Made by a program: the position numbers and the translations under genes | In this document: positions 47,601 through 58,900 of the stretch, piece after piece | Numbering within the stretch: position 1 is the stretch's first letter | Layout of the letters: the number at the start of each line of letters is the position of its first letter | The notes under the pieces: model-generated | Databases searched by the model: none | Told to the model about the DNA's origin: nothing | The model's input: the letters and a program-made list of their open reading frames with translations, nothing else | Assembly (NCBI RefSeq): GCF_901709675.1 | Contig: NC_051101.1 | Coordinates: forward strand, 5,784,501-5,848,500 | Direction of reading: 5' to 3' | From: Syngnathus acus | Taxonomy: Eukaryota > Chordata > Actinopteri > Syngnathiformes > Syngnathidae | DNA length: 64,000 nt

Positions 47601-48755
47601 GGATTATCCTGCAGGTCCTCTGGTATGACTCCAAAATGAAATCTGCCCTGTTTGAAATGTCAACTCCCAATTCAGTTGAAAACATATTGACAAAATATGC
47701 TCTAACAATGTTGGAATGTTTTTTTCTCCTATTAGCGAGAGCTTCCTTCAGTTCAAAGGTCATTGTCCTCCACCTCGCCTCGTGCCCGTTCTGTTATTCC
47801 TGTGGGAACTTCTAAGACGTAGCAGCGACTCAGACCCTGACCTCCTCACTCTACCGCTTCCTTCTCTACTGCGCTGCTTGATGCTGTGCAATGACCCTCA
47901 GGGTGAGGTTTAGTTGATTAGGACTTGCTTCCACTTTTTACTTTACAGGTATCTCTAAATAAATTGAGGGAAACTTCTATGAGGTAATTATACAGTTTGT
48001 TTAATAATTATTATTTTTACAGTCCCAACAGAGGCCTCAGTGGGAAACCATAATTTCCATGTGGCCCAAAATGAGTTTGACACCTTTGTAAAAGTGAAAA
48101 TGCCCTGTGATTGGCTGCCGTTTGCCCAAAGTTAGACATCCAAAAAGTTTAATATGCTACTTTTAATCAATAATTAAGTATAAAAAGATGTGTTTATTTC
48201 TCAGTCAACTGGAATTATTCTGCGGTGAAGTCTCATCCATGATATTTTTGTGCAGCGCGGAAGACGAGCACAGATGCAGTCCAACTTGTGGTAGAACGTT
48301 GTGCTGCGGCGTCTGCACAAGGACCAAGCGAGCAGCTGATATCTGTCTTAAAGTAACTTTTATTCATTTGTTGCAGTCATCGCACTTAGGAGGCTCCTTG
48401 TCATGGTTTTACCATCTTTTTTTTTTATCTTCCAAGGTCATTTGTGTCAGAGAATGAGCAAGTCTATGACAGGCAGATTTACACTGTTCTGGAGACGGTG
48501 GCTGTTTTAGATCCTCCTGTTGTTGAAGCCTTGATTCCCACCCTGTCTCTCACTCTAAGAAACAACGAACACAAGAGAGGACTGGGCAAGAATGCCACCT
48601 TAAGGTGAGCAAGCACAAGAATCCACTGCATTGTTGTTGCTTTCTTTAATTTGATGCCTTCGCTTCTTTGTTTAAACAGAAGTGCATACACAAAACTGCT
48701 GTGTCTTCTCGGGGAGAGTGGGCAGGCCGAAATATCAAGTTTGGAAGAAGACTAA
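35520..48755 (+). CDS. mms22l: MMS22-like DNA repair protein, complete, 25 exons
   Basis: MMS22L pairs with TONSL on newly replicated chromatin and promotes RAD51 loading at stalled or broken replication forks in the nucleus. The spliced product follows human MMS22L from end to end (landmarks RYLKV, FPPSWHLLHLHLDIHW, DPLGFTWWLLTH, EVFETS, SRAMVT-like SERSAMVTRALDYIG, PPPRL). Exons: 35520-35695, 35790-35915, 36152-36204, 36333-36420, 36496-36673, 36928-37021, 37298-37428, 38068-38181, 38259-38435, 38775-38837, 38914-39033, 39191-39426, 41089-41305, 41406-41695, 45057-45235, 45475-45625, 45796-45923, 46523-46708, 46945-47101, 47192-47337, 47411-47622, 47736-47902, 48256-48352, 48437-48604, 48680-48755. 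Introns are GT-AG and phases agree except between exons 17 and 18. The exons sum to 3730 nt, one base more than 1243 codons including stop; human has 1243 residues. The ATG at 35529 (A at -3, G at +4) has a better Kozak context than 35520 and may be the start. Confidence 0.95.
39427..41088 (+). other. MMS22L intron 12
   Basis: This 1.66-kb intron contains a 15-C homopolymer (39964-39978) and otherwise AT-rich sequence. No exon or recognisable transposon is visible inside it. Confidence 0.7.
41696..45056 (+). other. MMS22L intron 14, longest intron
   Basis: This 3.36-kb intron is about ten times longer than the gene's typical intron. It is largely free of transposons and simple repeats, which is unusual in this window. 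Two sub-stretches (43640-44180 and 44370-44540) look like conserved non-coding elements. No additional exon is needed, because exon 14 ends in AG and exon 15 completes the Arg codon with A. Confidence 0.7.
43640..44180. promoter_or_regulatory. Candidate intronic enhancer or conserved non-coding element
   Basis: The stretch has no simple repeats. It carries a perfect 19-bp palindrome, ACAATTAATTATTAATTGT (43781-43799), rich in homeodomain TAAT cores, and a forkhead-like ATATTTTGTTTGTG just upstream. Both strands are open for over 110 codons with no protein similarity. Its length and composition resemble deeply conserved elements found around developmental genes such as POU3F2, the distant 5' neighbour of MMS22L in human. 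Conservation itself cannot be seen from one sequence. Confidence 0.35.
45057..48755 (+). CDS. mms22l: MMS22L C-terminal half, exons 15-25
   Basis: These exons encode about residue 689 to the stop, corresponding to the family's C-terminal domain. Recognisable segments are AVASALWAHFFPFL and QLADAAA (exon 15), QPNPVQSIMQYFGWDDM (exon 16), CELTRLVLMLPEV (exon 18), VTRALDYIGDVLKYIKP (exon 19), TSKAQQLLFRIVDRLLLPH (exon 20), NHPVLLGA (exon 21) and IYTVLETVAVL (exon 24). The stop TAA is at 48753-48755 after SSLEED. The junction of exons 17 and 18 does not keep frame as written. All other junctions do. Confidence 0.92.
45796..45923 (+). CDS. mms22l: MMS22L exon 17, with frame problem at its 3' end
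   Basis: The frame inherited from exon 16 reads SVRAWFRCVLQQHLGG, matching human VRSWIRCVLQ, then SESRAG, and leaves phase 1 at the donor (gtaaaa). Exon 18 needs phase 0 if its acceptor is at 46521-46522. Reading the last codons one base later gives LKAEQ, which joins exon 18 in phase 0. An extra G in the GGTGGGTCT at 45902-45910 would explain this. Confidence 0.85.
46523..46708 (+). CDS. mms22l: MMS22L exon 18, acceptor uncertain
   Basis: The frame CLTDLIDLALEEQLCELTRL is clearly MMS22L, and an in-frame stop at 46520-46522 bounds it on the left. Two acceptors are possible. The AG at 46521-46522 gives phase 0 and a product close to human length. The AG at 46564-46565 gives phase 1, which matches exon 17 as sequenced, and a protein about 14 residues shorter (1228 residues in total). 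Confidence 0.75.
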
Positions 48756-50299
48756 AGTGCCAAGACCTAAAAATAAGCTTGAAGCATCTTTTTCTGCATA
48801 ATATTATTGTTGTCAAATATTAGCAACATAAATGTTAAACTGTGGAAAAAAAATGTTTGTATTGACTTTAATTGATGCTTTTTTTTCCCTACCCAGGTCC
48901 CCACAGTAGCATTACAAAATTGCACTTGCAAAATTGTTATTCAGTACTTCAGCTGTTATACAAGAAAAGGTTGTCATTGATTATGTGAGACAAACTTTAA
49001 AAAATTAAATCTGCAGTGTGGTCACTAAACTAGAGGATTGATACTGGTTGTTAATGCCTATTGAATGTACATGTACTATAGTCATGCAATGTATGCGTTT
49101 GACCAGATTGTATATATTGTAAAGAAGGTGTGGACTTGAATTTGTATGAACATATCATTTGCAATTAAATTAGTATTTTAAATTTCAGATGATTTGTACT
49201 TTGATACATGAAATGAACACAGTTAGATGCTGGATAGGTTTTGTAGATTGGAATTCTAAATTCCACATACAAAGATGGATGTAGGCAAGCTTAGTGATCC
49301 CTATTAGGAGGGAATACAGTGTGTATAAAAGGCATATTATAAAAGGCATAATATTTCACAGTATGTCCCATTGCAAGCCATAGAAATTTCTTGCAGTGTG
49401 ACTTAAGTTTGCTCCTAATCACAAAGGCATGGTCCTGTCTGCCACAATCACCAAGTCTCTTCTTTTTTTTTTTGTGGGTCATTTTCCAGCTTCACTTCAC
49501 TACTTTTCTTTTCTTCGCACATCAGGGAGATTCTGCTGAAGTACTTCACACTTCACTCTCAGTGGTGTTTATAGAGTTCATGCATTGCTTCAATTTACTG
49601 TTCACTTATCTATTGCTGCTCAATGATCAGGCAGACTAATCCCTCATTTTCTACAGAGCTTCCAGCTAGAACAATAATACAAAAATCACATTTACAAGTC
49701 ATTTCTATTTATATTTGAAAAGTCAATATACATACAGTACTGTATTCACTTGGACGGGGACCGACAAGGGAACTGCAGCACCACAATGAATGATTTTTGG
49801 TTCAAACAGCCTACTGCTTTGAAAATCAACATGGTAAATTGTTATCTGTGCGTTGAGAATACTAAGCAAATATATTGTTGAACGATAAGTCTTAAACATG
49901 TTATGAATCTCTGACATTCCAGAAGGTTGTTAGCATGGTATTTATTCAACGTATATAAAAAAAAAATTTAAAAAAAGATCTGGCTGCTATTGACATAGTG
50001 AATAATTAAGTATAGGTTGAAATATTTATGTACCAGGGTTTGCATTTAGTCCCTGCATAATACTAGTTTATGCCTTTTGTTTGTTTTTCCTTTCTTTTTT
50101 GACACTTGGATGGCTGGTTTGCATTTCAAGGAAACAGGTTTCGCATAGAACAGCAGCAAGTCTTGTCAGGAGAGTTGATCTTATGTGCAAGAGTACTATC
50201 ATTAACTTTATTTTCAATTCACATTTGCAAATACTGACTGTCAAATATATTACTGTTCCTCAGTTCTGTTTGCATCTTGACATACAATTCACGAATGGT
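48756..50299. other. Convergent intergenic region holding both 3' UTRs
   Basis: MMS22L (plus) and KLHL32 (minus) end 1.54 kb apart. Candidate MMS22L poly(A) signals are ATTAAA at 49004-49009 and 49164-49169. On the minus strand, AATAAA (TTTATT on the plus strand) occurs at 50207-50212 and 49941-49946 for KLHL32. No open frame of interest lies between them. The short spacing makes overlap of the two 3' UTRs possible. Confidence 0.6.
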
Positions 50300-50461
50300 T
50301 TAAAGCGTACCAATCCTGTGATGGGGTACTTGGAGTGTCTGAAGGTTGGGGCATGTGAAATATGGAGCAGGTAAGAAACAAGTTGCTATTCCATTTGAGG
50401 CGAATGGCAACGTTGGCCCGTAGAAAACCTCCTCTTTTCCCTCTCGACTCAGATCAAGCAC
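50300..50461 (-). CDS. klhl32: KLHL32 last coding exon (Kelch end)
   Basis: The acceptor TTTCAG precedes GTGCTTGATCT, giving VLDLSREGKEEVFYGPTLPF and a conserved C-terminal tail with FTCPNLQTLQ. The stop codon is at 50300-50302. It encodes 53 residues. Confidence 0.95.
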   Translation of the reverse strand: MLDLSREGKEEVFYGPTLPFASNGIATCFLPAPYFTCPNLQTLQVPHHRIGTL

Positions 50462-53400
50462 CTGAAACGAGACGTACAAAGTGAGCAGCATTATGTAAAA
50501 AAATAAATAAACGTTCCTAAGATAGAGACATTCAGAAGGGTCAAATATTTTTTGCACTAATTTGATGTATTGTTAAATTCTTCCAAATACTACAACATTG
50601 CCGTTTCCAAGACACCATGCACCAAAGTGGCTGTGTCGAGGATAAGGGATGAACAGTTTCAAATGTTAAACGTCTTCCCTCACCTGAATACATGCCAGAG
50701 GCTCATTGGTCCAAATGGAGTACCCTCCAACCACATAGATCCTATCATCATGGACCGCCACTCCAGACTCATTCTGACCTGAGAAGGAGAAGGGCTAATG
50801 AAGGGGACACTCTCACAGTTTCAACTCCCATCTTCTTTCAATATGTACTGTATGGCATTCATTCGGTGACTAACTGCAAACATGAATGCACACTGGGAAG
50901 CTATACATGAATTAAGTTGTCCCAATTGGAATATGTAAAGACATAGTGGAGGATTGGTTGATTAGTGGGAGGACCGAGGTTGGGATCCCTGTTCATGCCT
51001 TCCTGTGTGAAGTTAGCAGGTTCTCCCTCTGCTTGTGTGGACATTTTTTACACTGCAGCTTTCTCCCACATTCTAAAATCATTCTCATTAGTCTGACTGA
51101 TGAACCCAAATTATCCATGAATGTGTGTGTAACTGGTGTCCTGTGATGGAATGACGACCCTGGTTAAGATAAACACTTAACCTTTCAATCCAACTTTTTT
51201 TTTTAATACATGGATCGTTTCATGGAGCTCTTGTGTTGGAGGTGAATGTTAATTTGAGTAAAGAAGAAGCAGACTTTGTCCAACATCAGCTGCTCTGAAT
51301 TCCACTCCACCACTTGTGTCTGTGTGTTGTAGGCGTTGTCCACTTTCCCCACCTGTGAGGAGGCTGAAGGAGCAGCGCGTCCACTGGTCCACATCCAGGC
51401 TGTATGAATCGATGTGGCGAACCAGAACCCGGTCGTTATTGTAGTCCAGGTCATTCCCTCCGAGCACGTAAAGCTTCCTTCTCACCGCTGCCATCACGTG
51501 GTAGACGCGCCTCTGCAACATTGGACTGCGTGCTAACCACTGGTCCTGAAGAACAGGAGGACGGACGGGGAGAGTCAATGAAAGGTTAAAAGGAAGCGAG
51601 GAGAAAGTGAAGGTGAATTAATTTGGGTATTTGATGTATGCTCTGTATACTCCGTAAATAATGTGGCGCCAAAGCTCTGCTTTGTACAAATGAATTCACT
51701 CCCTATTTCTAACTGTACGTTTTAGCCATTCTATTTTTGTCCCTGCTGATATTACTGAGTGAAATTGAAGCCTATTTTCCGTTAGAGACTATATAATAGA
51801 GGAAGCGAGATTGAGAGAGAGAGAGAGAGAGAGAGCGTGAGAGAGAGTGTGAGTGAGTGAGTGAGTGAGTGAGTGAGTGAGTGAGTGAGTGAGTGAGTGA
51901 GTGAGTGAGTGAGTGAGTGAGTGAGTGAGTGAGTGAGTGAGTGAGTGAGTGAGAGAGACTGAAAGCGTGCTTGATTGAGGCACAAAAAGTGTGTATGCGT
52001 GTGTGTGTGTTGACGTGTGGCCATCTGTTGAGGGTACAGTCAATGCGGGGTTGCTGTTGCTCTGGCAGGTGAATGTAGATTGGTGGTGAATACAAATGAG
52101 CCTCTCTCGTGCCGCTCTCTCTCCCTTGCTAGCAGGCCAACATGAACAAACATAGAGCCATATGGATGTGCGCCTCACATGTAAACATGCCGCATACCTC
52201 CACATTATGTGCAGTCTTAAAAAGATGCAGAGGCCTTGCATGTTAACAGCTGGCTCATATGCATACACAAACAAACACTGGAGCTCACTACATTCCACTG
52301 TAATTGGCTGCATGAGACTATTCTACTTCAAATTATTTTTGATTGGGCTGTACTTGAATTTCATAGGGCAGCCATTTTCTACCAGGCTGCCATGACATTG
52401 CATGAGATGTACTACTACTATTAATAATAATAATTTATGAGAAAAACAACCTCTGTATTGACGCCAATGGCAATCACATTTATGGCATGAGCGGCTGAGT
52501 ATGTAAGTTGCACCCATGAAAAAACTTGCCAAATCTGTGACAATGTCAAACAGCTTGTTTTGCTGTTGCCATCAATTCTTCTTTTGAGCTTTTGCCTGAT
52601 CTCTGCAGACGCTGAAACCTCAATTCGTAGGAGCGTTATTCAGCACTGGTCAAAGTGGAGAGAAGACTCGGAGAACTCTGTGCTAATATTGGTGCAGTGA
52701 CAGAATAACATATTTTGGTGAGGGAATTTTGATGGTGGCAAGCGCAATCTCCCTCACTGGAAAAATAATGCTTGTCATCCAATGGAGGCTATCTCAATTG
52801 GTTTGGTCAGAGAACATTTAATATGTTTTTCATGGGTGCAACCGATATACTCACATCTGCTGCTGTCACGCCCGTGCCAGAGCACGCTCGGCCGTCAACT
52901 TCCCTCAGCCACACCCCTTTCGTCACCGTAATGTCTGTCACCTGATTCCTCTTGTTACCCTGTGTATTTAAGCCCTGTCCGTGTGGTTCTCCCTGTCTGG
53001 GTCTGCTGTTCTGTCCCGTCCCTGTCCGTGCCCTGTGGTCCTGTCATTTGGTTTTCCCTCGGTCTGTCTGGAGGCTCACGGTCAGTATTTTAACCTTGTC
53101 CAAGTGGACTTAAGTCAATCTGTCTGTTTGCTGGCTGTGAGTCTCTATCCCGTCTGTGTCTTCGGTTCCCCACCTACCTCCCTTCCAACTACCTTTTACC
53201 TCAATAAACCCTGGTCCAAGCTGCATTTGGTCACCCTGCTCCATTCCGTTCCTGACAGCTGCTCATCCGACAAACGTTTCCTATAAATGTGGCATCATTC
53301 TAAAGTGTTTGTTTCTATTAATACTTCATTCTTAGCTATTCCCATCTATAACGTGAATGAGATGAGGTAGCCATGCACAGTATTGGTTGACCAAGAAAAA

Positions 53401-55929
53401 AACACAACTATTTGTGCCATTATTGTGACAGTACAAATAGTTACCTGTTCTGGCTCGTATACCATCAGGCGATTCTGGTATTGAGCTGTGTTTGTCACCC
53501 CACCTGTGAAACAAGATAAATTAAAGAAAACAGTAAAGGATATGCAGAACTGTGCTTTTTATTTTTTTTTAAAGGAAATATTTTAAATCAGGGGCGTCAA
53601 ACTCTTTTTTTTTTTCGCGGGCCGCATTGTAGTCATAGCTTCTTTCGGAGGGCCATTAAGACTGTCAACCCAAATGTATGAGCACCTCATATTATATAGA
53701 GTAAAAGCTACAAAACAAACTGACAAATAACTCGTTTTCAAATCAGATGAATAAAAACTGGTAAAAAAAAAAAAAGATATTAAAAGTGAAGACAATTTGC
53801 AATTCTAGTAATGACACACGAATTTGATGCACAATTTGTCTTCGCGGGCCACATAAAATGATGTGGCGGGCCGTATCTGGCCCTCGGGCCTTGAGTTTGA
53901 CACCTGTGCTTTAAATGATCAAACATAGAAAGTGTGGCATTTATCTCATTGCTTCAACTTTACACTGATGGGGAAGTATTCTTTGAAATTTTGGAGTATA
54001 TCTTGTGGATTGCTAAGGTCCATTTATTTTTTTTCCCACCGGGGCACAAATGAGATCTTTCCATTTGTCTTGTTACAACGGTGTTGGTCATAATTTTTTT
54101 TAGATGAATTGTTTGACTAGGCGTATCTCAGTAATTTGGTGCACATAGCATACATGTATTGTTGGGTGTTTACCTGAGACCCAGAGCAGGTTTTCAGCCA
54201 CACAGCCTGCGTGGCATGAAAGCGATCGGTCAAAGGGTTGCACATACATCCACTTATTCTTCTTGGGACAGTAGCGCTCTACTGAGGGAAGCACCTGCCT
54301 CAGCTCGTTCCTGCCACCCACTGCATACAGGTACTGACCCAAAGCTCCCAGTACAAAATGTTCTCTGCAGGCCTTCATGGAGGCGATCTCAGTCCAACGG
54401 TTTGCCCTGGGGTCATATCGACAAGCAGTCCTAACTGCACACGTCCTCCCACTGGTGTGCTCCATCTCGCCGCCCACAACAAAGAGGAAGTTCCCCATTA
54501 CAGACACACAATGGTGGCTGCGCCCGGTGGGCATTGGTGCCAACTCGCTCCAATTGGAGGCTCCCGCCACACGCACGTGCTCCTGTGCAGCCGGATTGAA
54601 ATAACGCAGCTCTCGGACTCTGCACACCTCACGTTTTCTTCCCCCGGCTATATAGAGAGTGAGGGATTGGAAGCGAGGCCTGGTGCGAGCTGACTGGTGA
54701 AGGGGCTGTGAAAAGGTGCTGTGATGATAGTCCAGGGCTTCATCTACCAAAGCAGCAACAGTGGAACTGGACTGCACCAGGGGATGGCTACAGGCTAGGT
54801 GGTGCAAGGTTGAGACGTCCATCAGGCCATAGCGGACATGTTGCAGAAGATCCGCGGTGTACTGGTAGCGACAGTCATGTTCCAACCACATGACGACAAA
54901 CTAAAAGGGGAGAACACAGAAAGCGTGATGAATGTTACAGCACAGATGCAATTATCAAGTAAAACCTCAAAAGCTGTAGCTCATCAGCTTCAGCAAGAAT
55001 TATGATGAAAACTTAAATTTCTCCATTGTGGGAATAACAAAGGCCTTCTCTATTCTACCATCAAAAAAAAATAAAAATAAAAATATTGTCAAGATGCATC
55101 AAGAGATTTAATAAGTCCTTCTCCCCTCGTCAAATAACCATTTTGGTTGATGTGTCCTGGTATGGTAATTGTAATTCACACTGCACGGTTGATGTTGGCA
55201 GGCAGCTAATTGTATGTTCTCTACTCAGAATAATAGTAAATAAGAATAGGAAAGACACACACAATAATCAAGTATTGTCCTTTAGTGGGTATATTTAATA
55301 CATCATCAAGGGCTGAACAAAAAAAGTAAGAAAGGACGAACACACTGATTAACAAATAAAAAAGTGCAGGGGGAATTTGAAGGGAAGAAACAACGGAGGA
55401 CTCCTAATTGTGATTATTTTTTCCAGATACCTACAGGCTATTATGAAAAACTCAGTCAAACCAACACAACATCTAAAAGTCAAGACTGTAAATATCCACA
55501 GGCACAGTCTTTTGTTTAATGCAGGCGAACTGGGTAATTGAACTTGAGAGCTGTGGAAGGTTATTTAGCCGCTGTGAGGTGTGAATGTGGGCAAGATGTC
55601 TGGAGATTACTGATTTCATTATCATGTAAACAATGTGATGTTGCTGTGAAGATGACTTAGTAGAAGATATATATTTTTATATATATAAGTGACAATTGTG
55701 TTGTTGTTGAGAAGAAAAGGAAGAAGATGCCTGTGCACGGTGCATGCATAAATCATAGATTATTATCTAGCCTCAGTCATTGCTCTTTTTTCAAACATCA
55801 CTTAAAGGTGGAAAACTGCAACAAACACGCAAGTCAGGATTCCATCATTTTGTGGTGACTGCAGTCTTTGCTGTCGCTCACCCTGTTTTTCCTCCTCTTC
55901 ATAACGCTGAAGTGACACCGTGCATGCCT

Positions 55930-55968
<39 letters not shown>

Positions 55969-58900
55969 TGTGCGCATGTGTGTCTGCGTGTTTGCACGGC
56001 GGCAGCTGACTGTGAAGGTCACGCTGCATCACACAACTTCCTCGGGGCACAGAATAAATCAACTCCTTCCGCTCCACGCTGGAAGAGCAAGCGCGTGTGT
56101 GTTTGCGTGTGTGTAAAAAGGGTAAAGTGAGGGAAAGAGATAGTGGCAAAGAGGGGAGGGATGGGGGTGCGCTACATGAAGGCAAAGTAAAGGAAGGCAA
56201 GAAAGAAGAGAGGGGAACAAAGCCAGAGAAAATGTGATTTTCCGAGCATGAGAGTCTCTGAGAAAACTCAGGGTGACAATGATTGACAGCTCAGCTATAT
56301 CGGTCTGATATTGGTGTGCAACACCCCGCCCCTCTTTCACAATTTTGGACGATGGCCCTCTCTTCCTGTCCGCATCCGTCTGATGCTCAAATTAACCTTC
56401 TGGGCGCAGTGAAGGAGGCCTAAAGCAGCCTAATCAGAGACTGATTATGGCGGCGGCGGATGGTTAAGGGGTCAGCGTAATTGTGCCATCAGAGGCCTGA
56501 TTGTTTTCAATCAGACGAGCGGGCGACTGACAGCTGGGGGATTGGGGCCCTGATGGAGGCGCGGAGGGCCTAATCAGAAAAGAGAAGGGGAGAACGAAAG
56601 AAAGGGAGTGAGATCGCAGGAAGGAGGGAGGGCACATGGGGGGAGGCTGATTGGCGCAAACGAACAGTCAAAATGGCAAGTCCTCACGCCGCGCCTCACG
56701 CTACCGTCGACGCACACACCTTGACACTTCATCAGACAGCCACACAAGCCACGCTTGCTTGCTTACACACATGCATGATGAATGCATGGCAATCAATCAC
56801 GTACACATTCAGAAAAAGTCCACTGTGATTGCAGGTCAACACAAACAAACATTATATGAGGTGCAGATGGCAGTGTTTAATTTGTTCTATTAGCAGAGCG
56901 TTTGTTTTGGATCGTGTCAATCATTTCTGGTTGTCTATTTTCCAGTTGTGTACCAAGTTACAATTAATCTTGAGTTAAAACCTGTTACATGGCTTCACAT
57001 TTTTCTGTCATTGGGGCAGCTTGGTCAAGTGAATGAGAATGCGGCCTGTGACGAAAGGGTCCCTGGTTTGATTCCCTTCAACGTCATTGGCAGTGGGATT
57101 TGATTTTATTGCACACTGTACATCATCTTTGTTCTTTATCCGAAGTCTTATACGCTCCATTCAGAGGTATTAGAACGGTGAAGCCAAAGCCATTATTTTT
57201 GCCGTCAACTGAAAAAAATATGGAACAAAGATAAAGATGAGAAAAGAGATAACAAAAATTCATTTTCTTTTCATGCGTTTCTATCGGAATCTGATACACT
57301 ACTTCAAATTTTTAGGTGTACAAAAGTATTGGAAAAAATAATGATATAAAGTGAATAAATGTGGCGCAGGGCCGTGTGGTTGACACATCCACCTCACAGT
57401 TCAGAGGTCGCGGATCCAAATCCGGGCTGGAGTTAAGTCCCTACCCCGCTGAGCAGCCGACAAATGTTGCATTCACATCACAGTTCGTTCAAGGTCGCAA
57501 ATGTTCACAAAACATTCACTAGACGTTTAAACACACATTTCCATACCTTCCATATCTCTTCTTCACTCAGCGAGGTGAGACGGTCACTCTTGAGGACCTC
57601 CTTGAGAAGGTGGAACGGCAGCTGCAGGGCCTCCTCCTGCCTTGTCTGGCTCAGCTCAGACAGGTGACCCACCAAAAAGTCCACCACAGCCTCCTCCAAA
57701 GAAGGAAGGTGGAAGAGGTCGGCCACACGGTACAACTCCAAGTAGTTGACGCTGCTCAATTCCTGCAGACATTCAGAGAGTTTATATTTGGGGACCTCTG
57801 ACTCCATTTAAATCAAGAATAATATCGTACAATAGAAGGGACGTACTTAACAAAAAAGGATGAAAAAAGACGAATGGGCAGCTTTGCTAAAATGTTCTAT
57901 TAGTATCCGTACGGTACAACACGCTCCAATATTACGGTAAAATCTAAGTTCTAGTTAGCAAATGCGACAAATTCCCATTTGCCAAACATTTATTATTGAG
58001 TGCATGTGCTTTATCAGACAAGCCACAAATGTGCAGTTTTTACATTAAGCCTAAAATGATTTCAATCTCACAGTGTAATGAAAAAGCAGTGAGGGAGAAA
58101 GGCAATAAGTGTTGGGGGGGCAAGGGGGGGGATCAAAGTAGATCGAAAATGTGGAATACGACTGCCACCTTCTGGCATTGCTGAATAGAACAGAATGTTG
58201 GATTGAATGTTGGCCAGTGCTGTGGCTATGTGTAGTACTGTACCTGCAGATGACATAAATCACATCCATATTCTGCACAGGAGACAATGGATACACATTT
58301 GAACTCAGCTTAGTTTATTTTTTAGTTTCATTAAACAAATTAAATTACGGTTATGATGATTGCTGTCCTTTTAATTAAATTAAAGTACCGTGCACCGTAT
58401 GAATGATTTTGATCAATTAAGTATTCACTGCACATCATTACTCACAATTATGGGGGTAGGTCATGGTGACACACAACTCAAAGGGATTTTTAATGCCAGT
58501 ATTGATGCAATGTGTACTAGGTAATCAATAATAATCATTTGACCTTGCCTTGAGCTAATACCTCTAATGCAACATCTGGTGCAACTCGGGTCAGATGTAA
58601 ATATGCACAAGTACATATTGCTACTGACATTAATAAACCTGACATTAATAAACAATCACTTAGGCTCTTCTATTTAATATGATATATGCTGTTGATGCAT
58701 AACACCAGAAACCACCAGATGGCTCACAAGAGCAACGTTTGGTTTGTACTGAGGGTTAAATATACACCAAACACACTGCAGATGCGTGTAATAATTGGAG
58801 CAGTTCTGAATGCACTTATCTTGTACTCACACACAAGTATTTAACAGGGGAATTTTAAAATGTATGTTGTGCACCTGAGAGTCCATTAATATTCCCACAG

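Larger units (their letters stand above)
54901..57546 (-). other. KLHL32 intron between BACK exons
   Basis: This 2.65-kb intron contains a GT microsatellite at 55935-55965 and a GC-rich candidate regulatory stretch at 56400-56580. A degenerate SINE head is listed separately. No additional exon is needed, because both flanking exons are in phase 0. Confidence 0.7.

Noticed and set aside
51772-52313. Minus-strand frames with Thr-His-Ser-Leu repeats, up to 174 codons
   Set aside because: They are driven by the GTGA array inside a KLHL32 intron and have no relation to KLHL32 exons or splice sites.
54358-54693. Plus-strand frame of 111 codons opposite KLHL32
   Set aside because: It is a shadow of the strongly conserved KLHL32 exon on the minus strand.
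54889-54891. ATG as a possible KLHL32 start
   Set aside because: Five bases upstream of it are already coding, and the exon joins the BACK exon in frame, so it is an internal Met.
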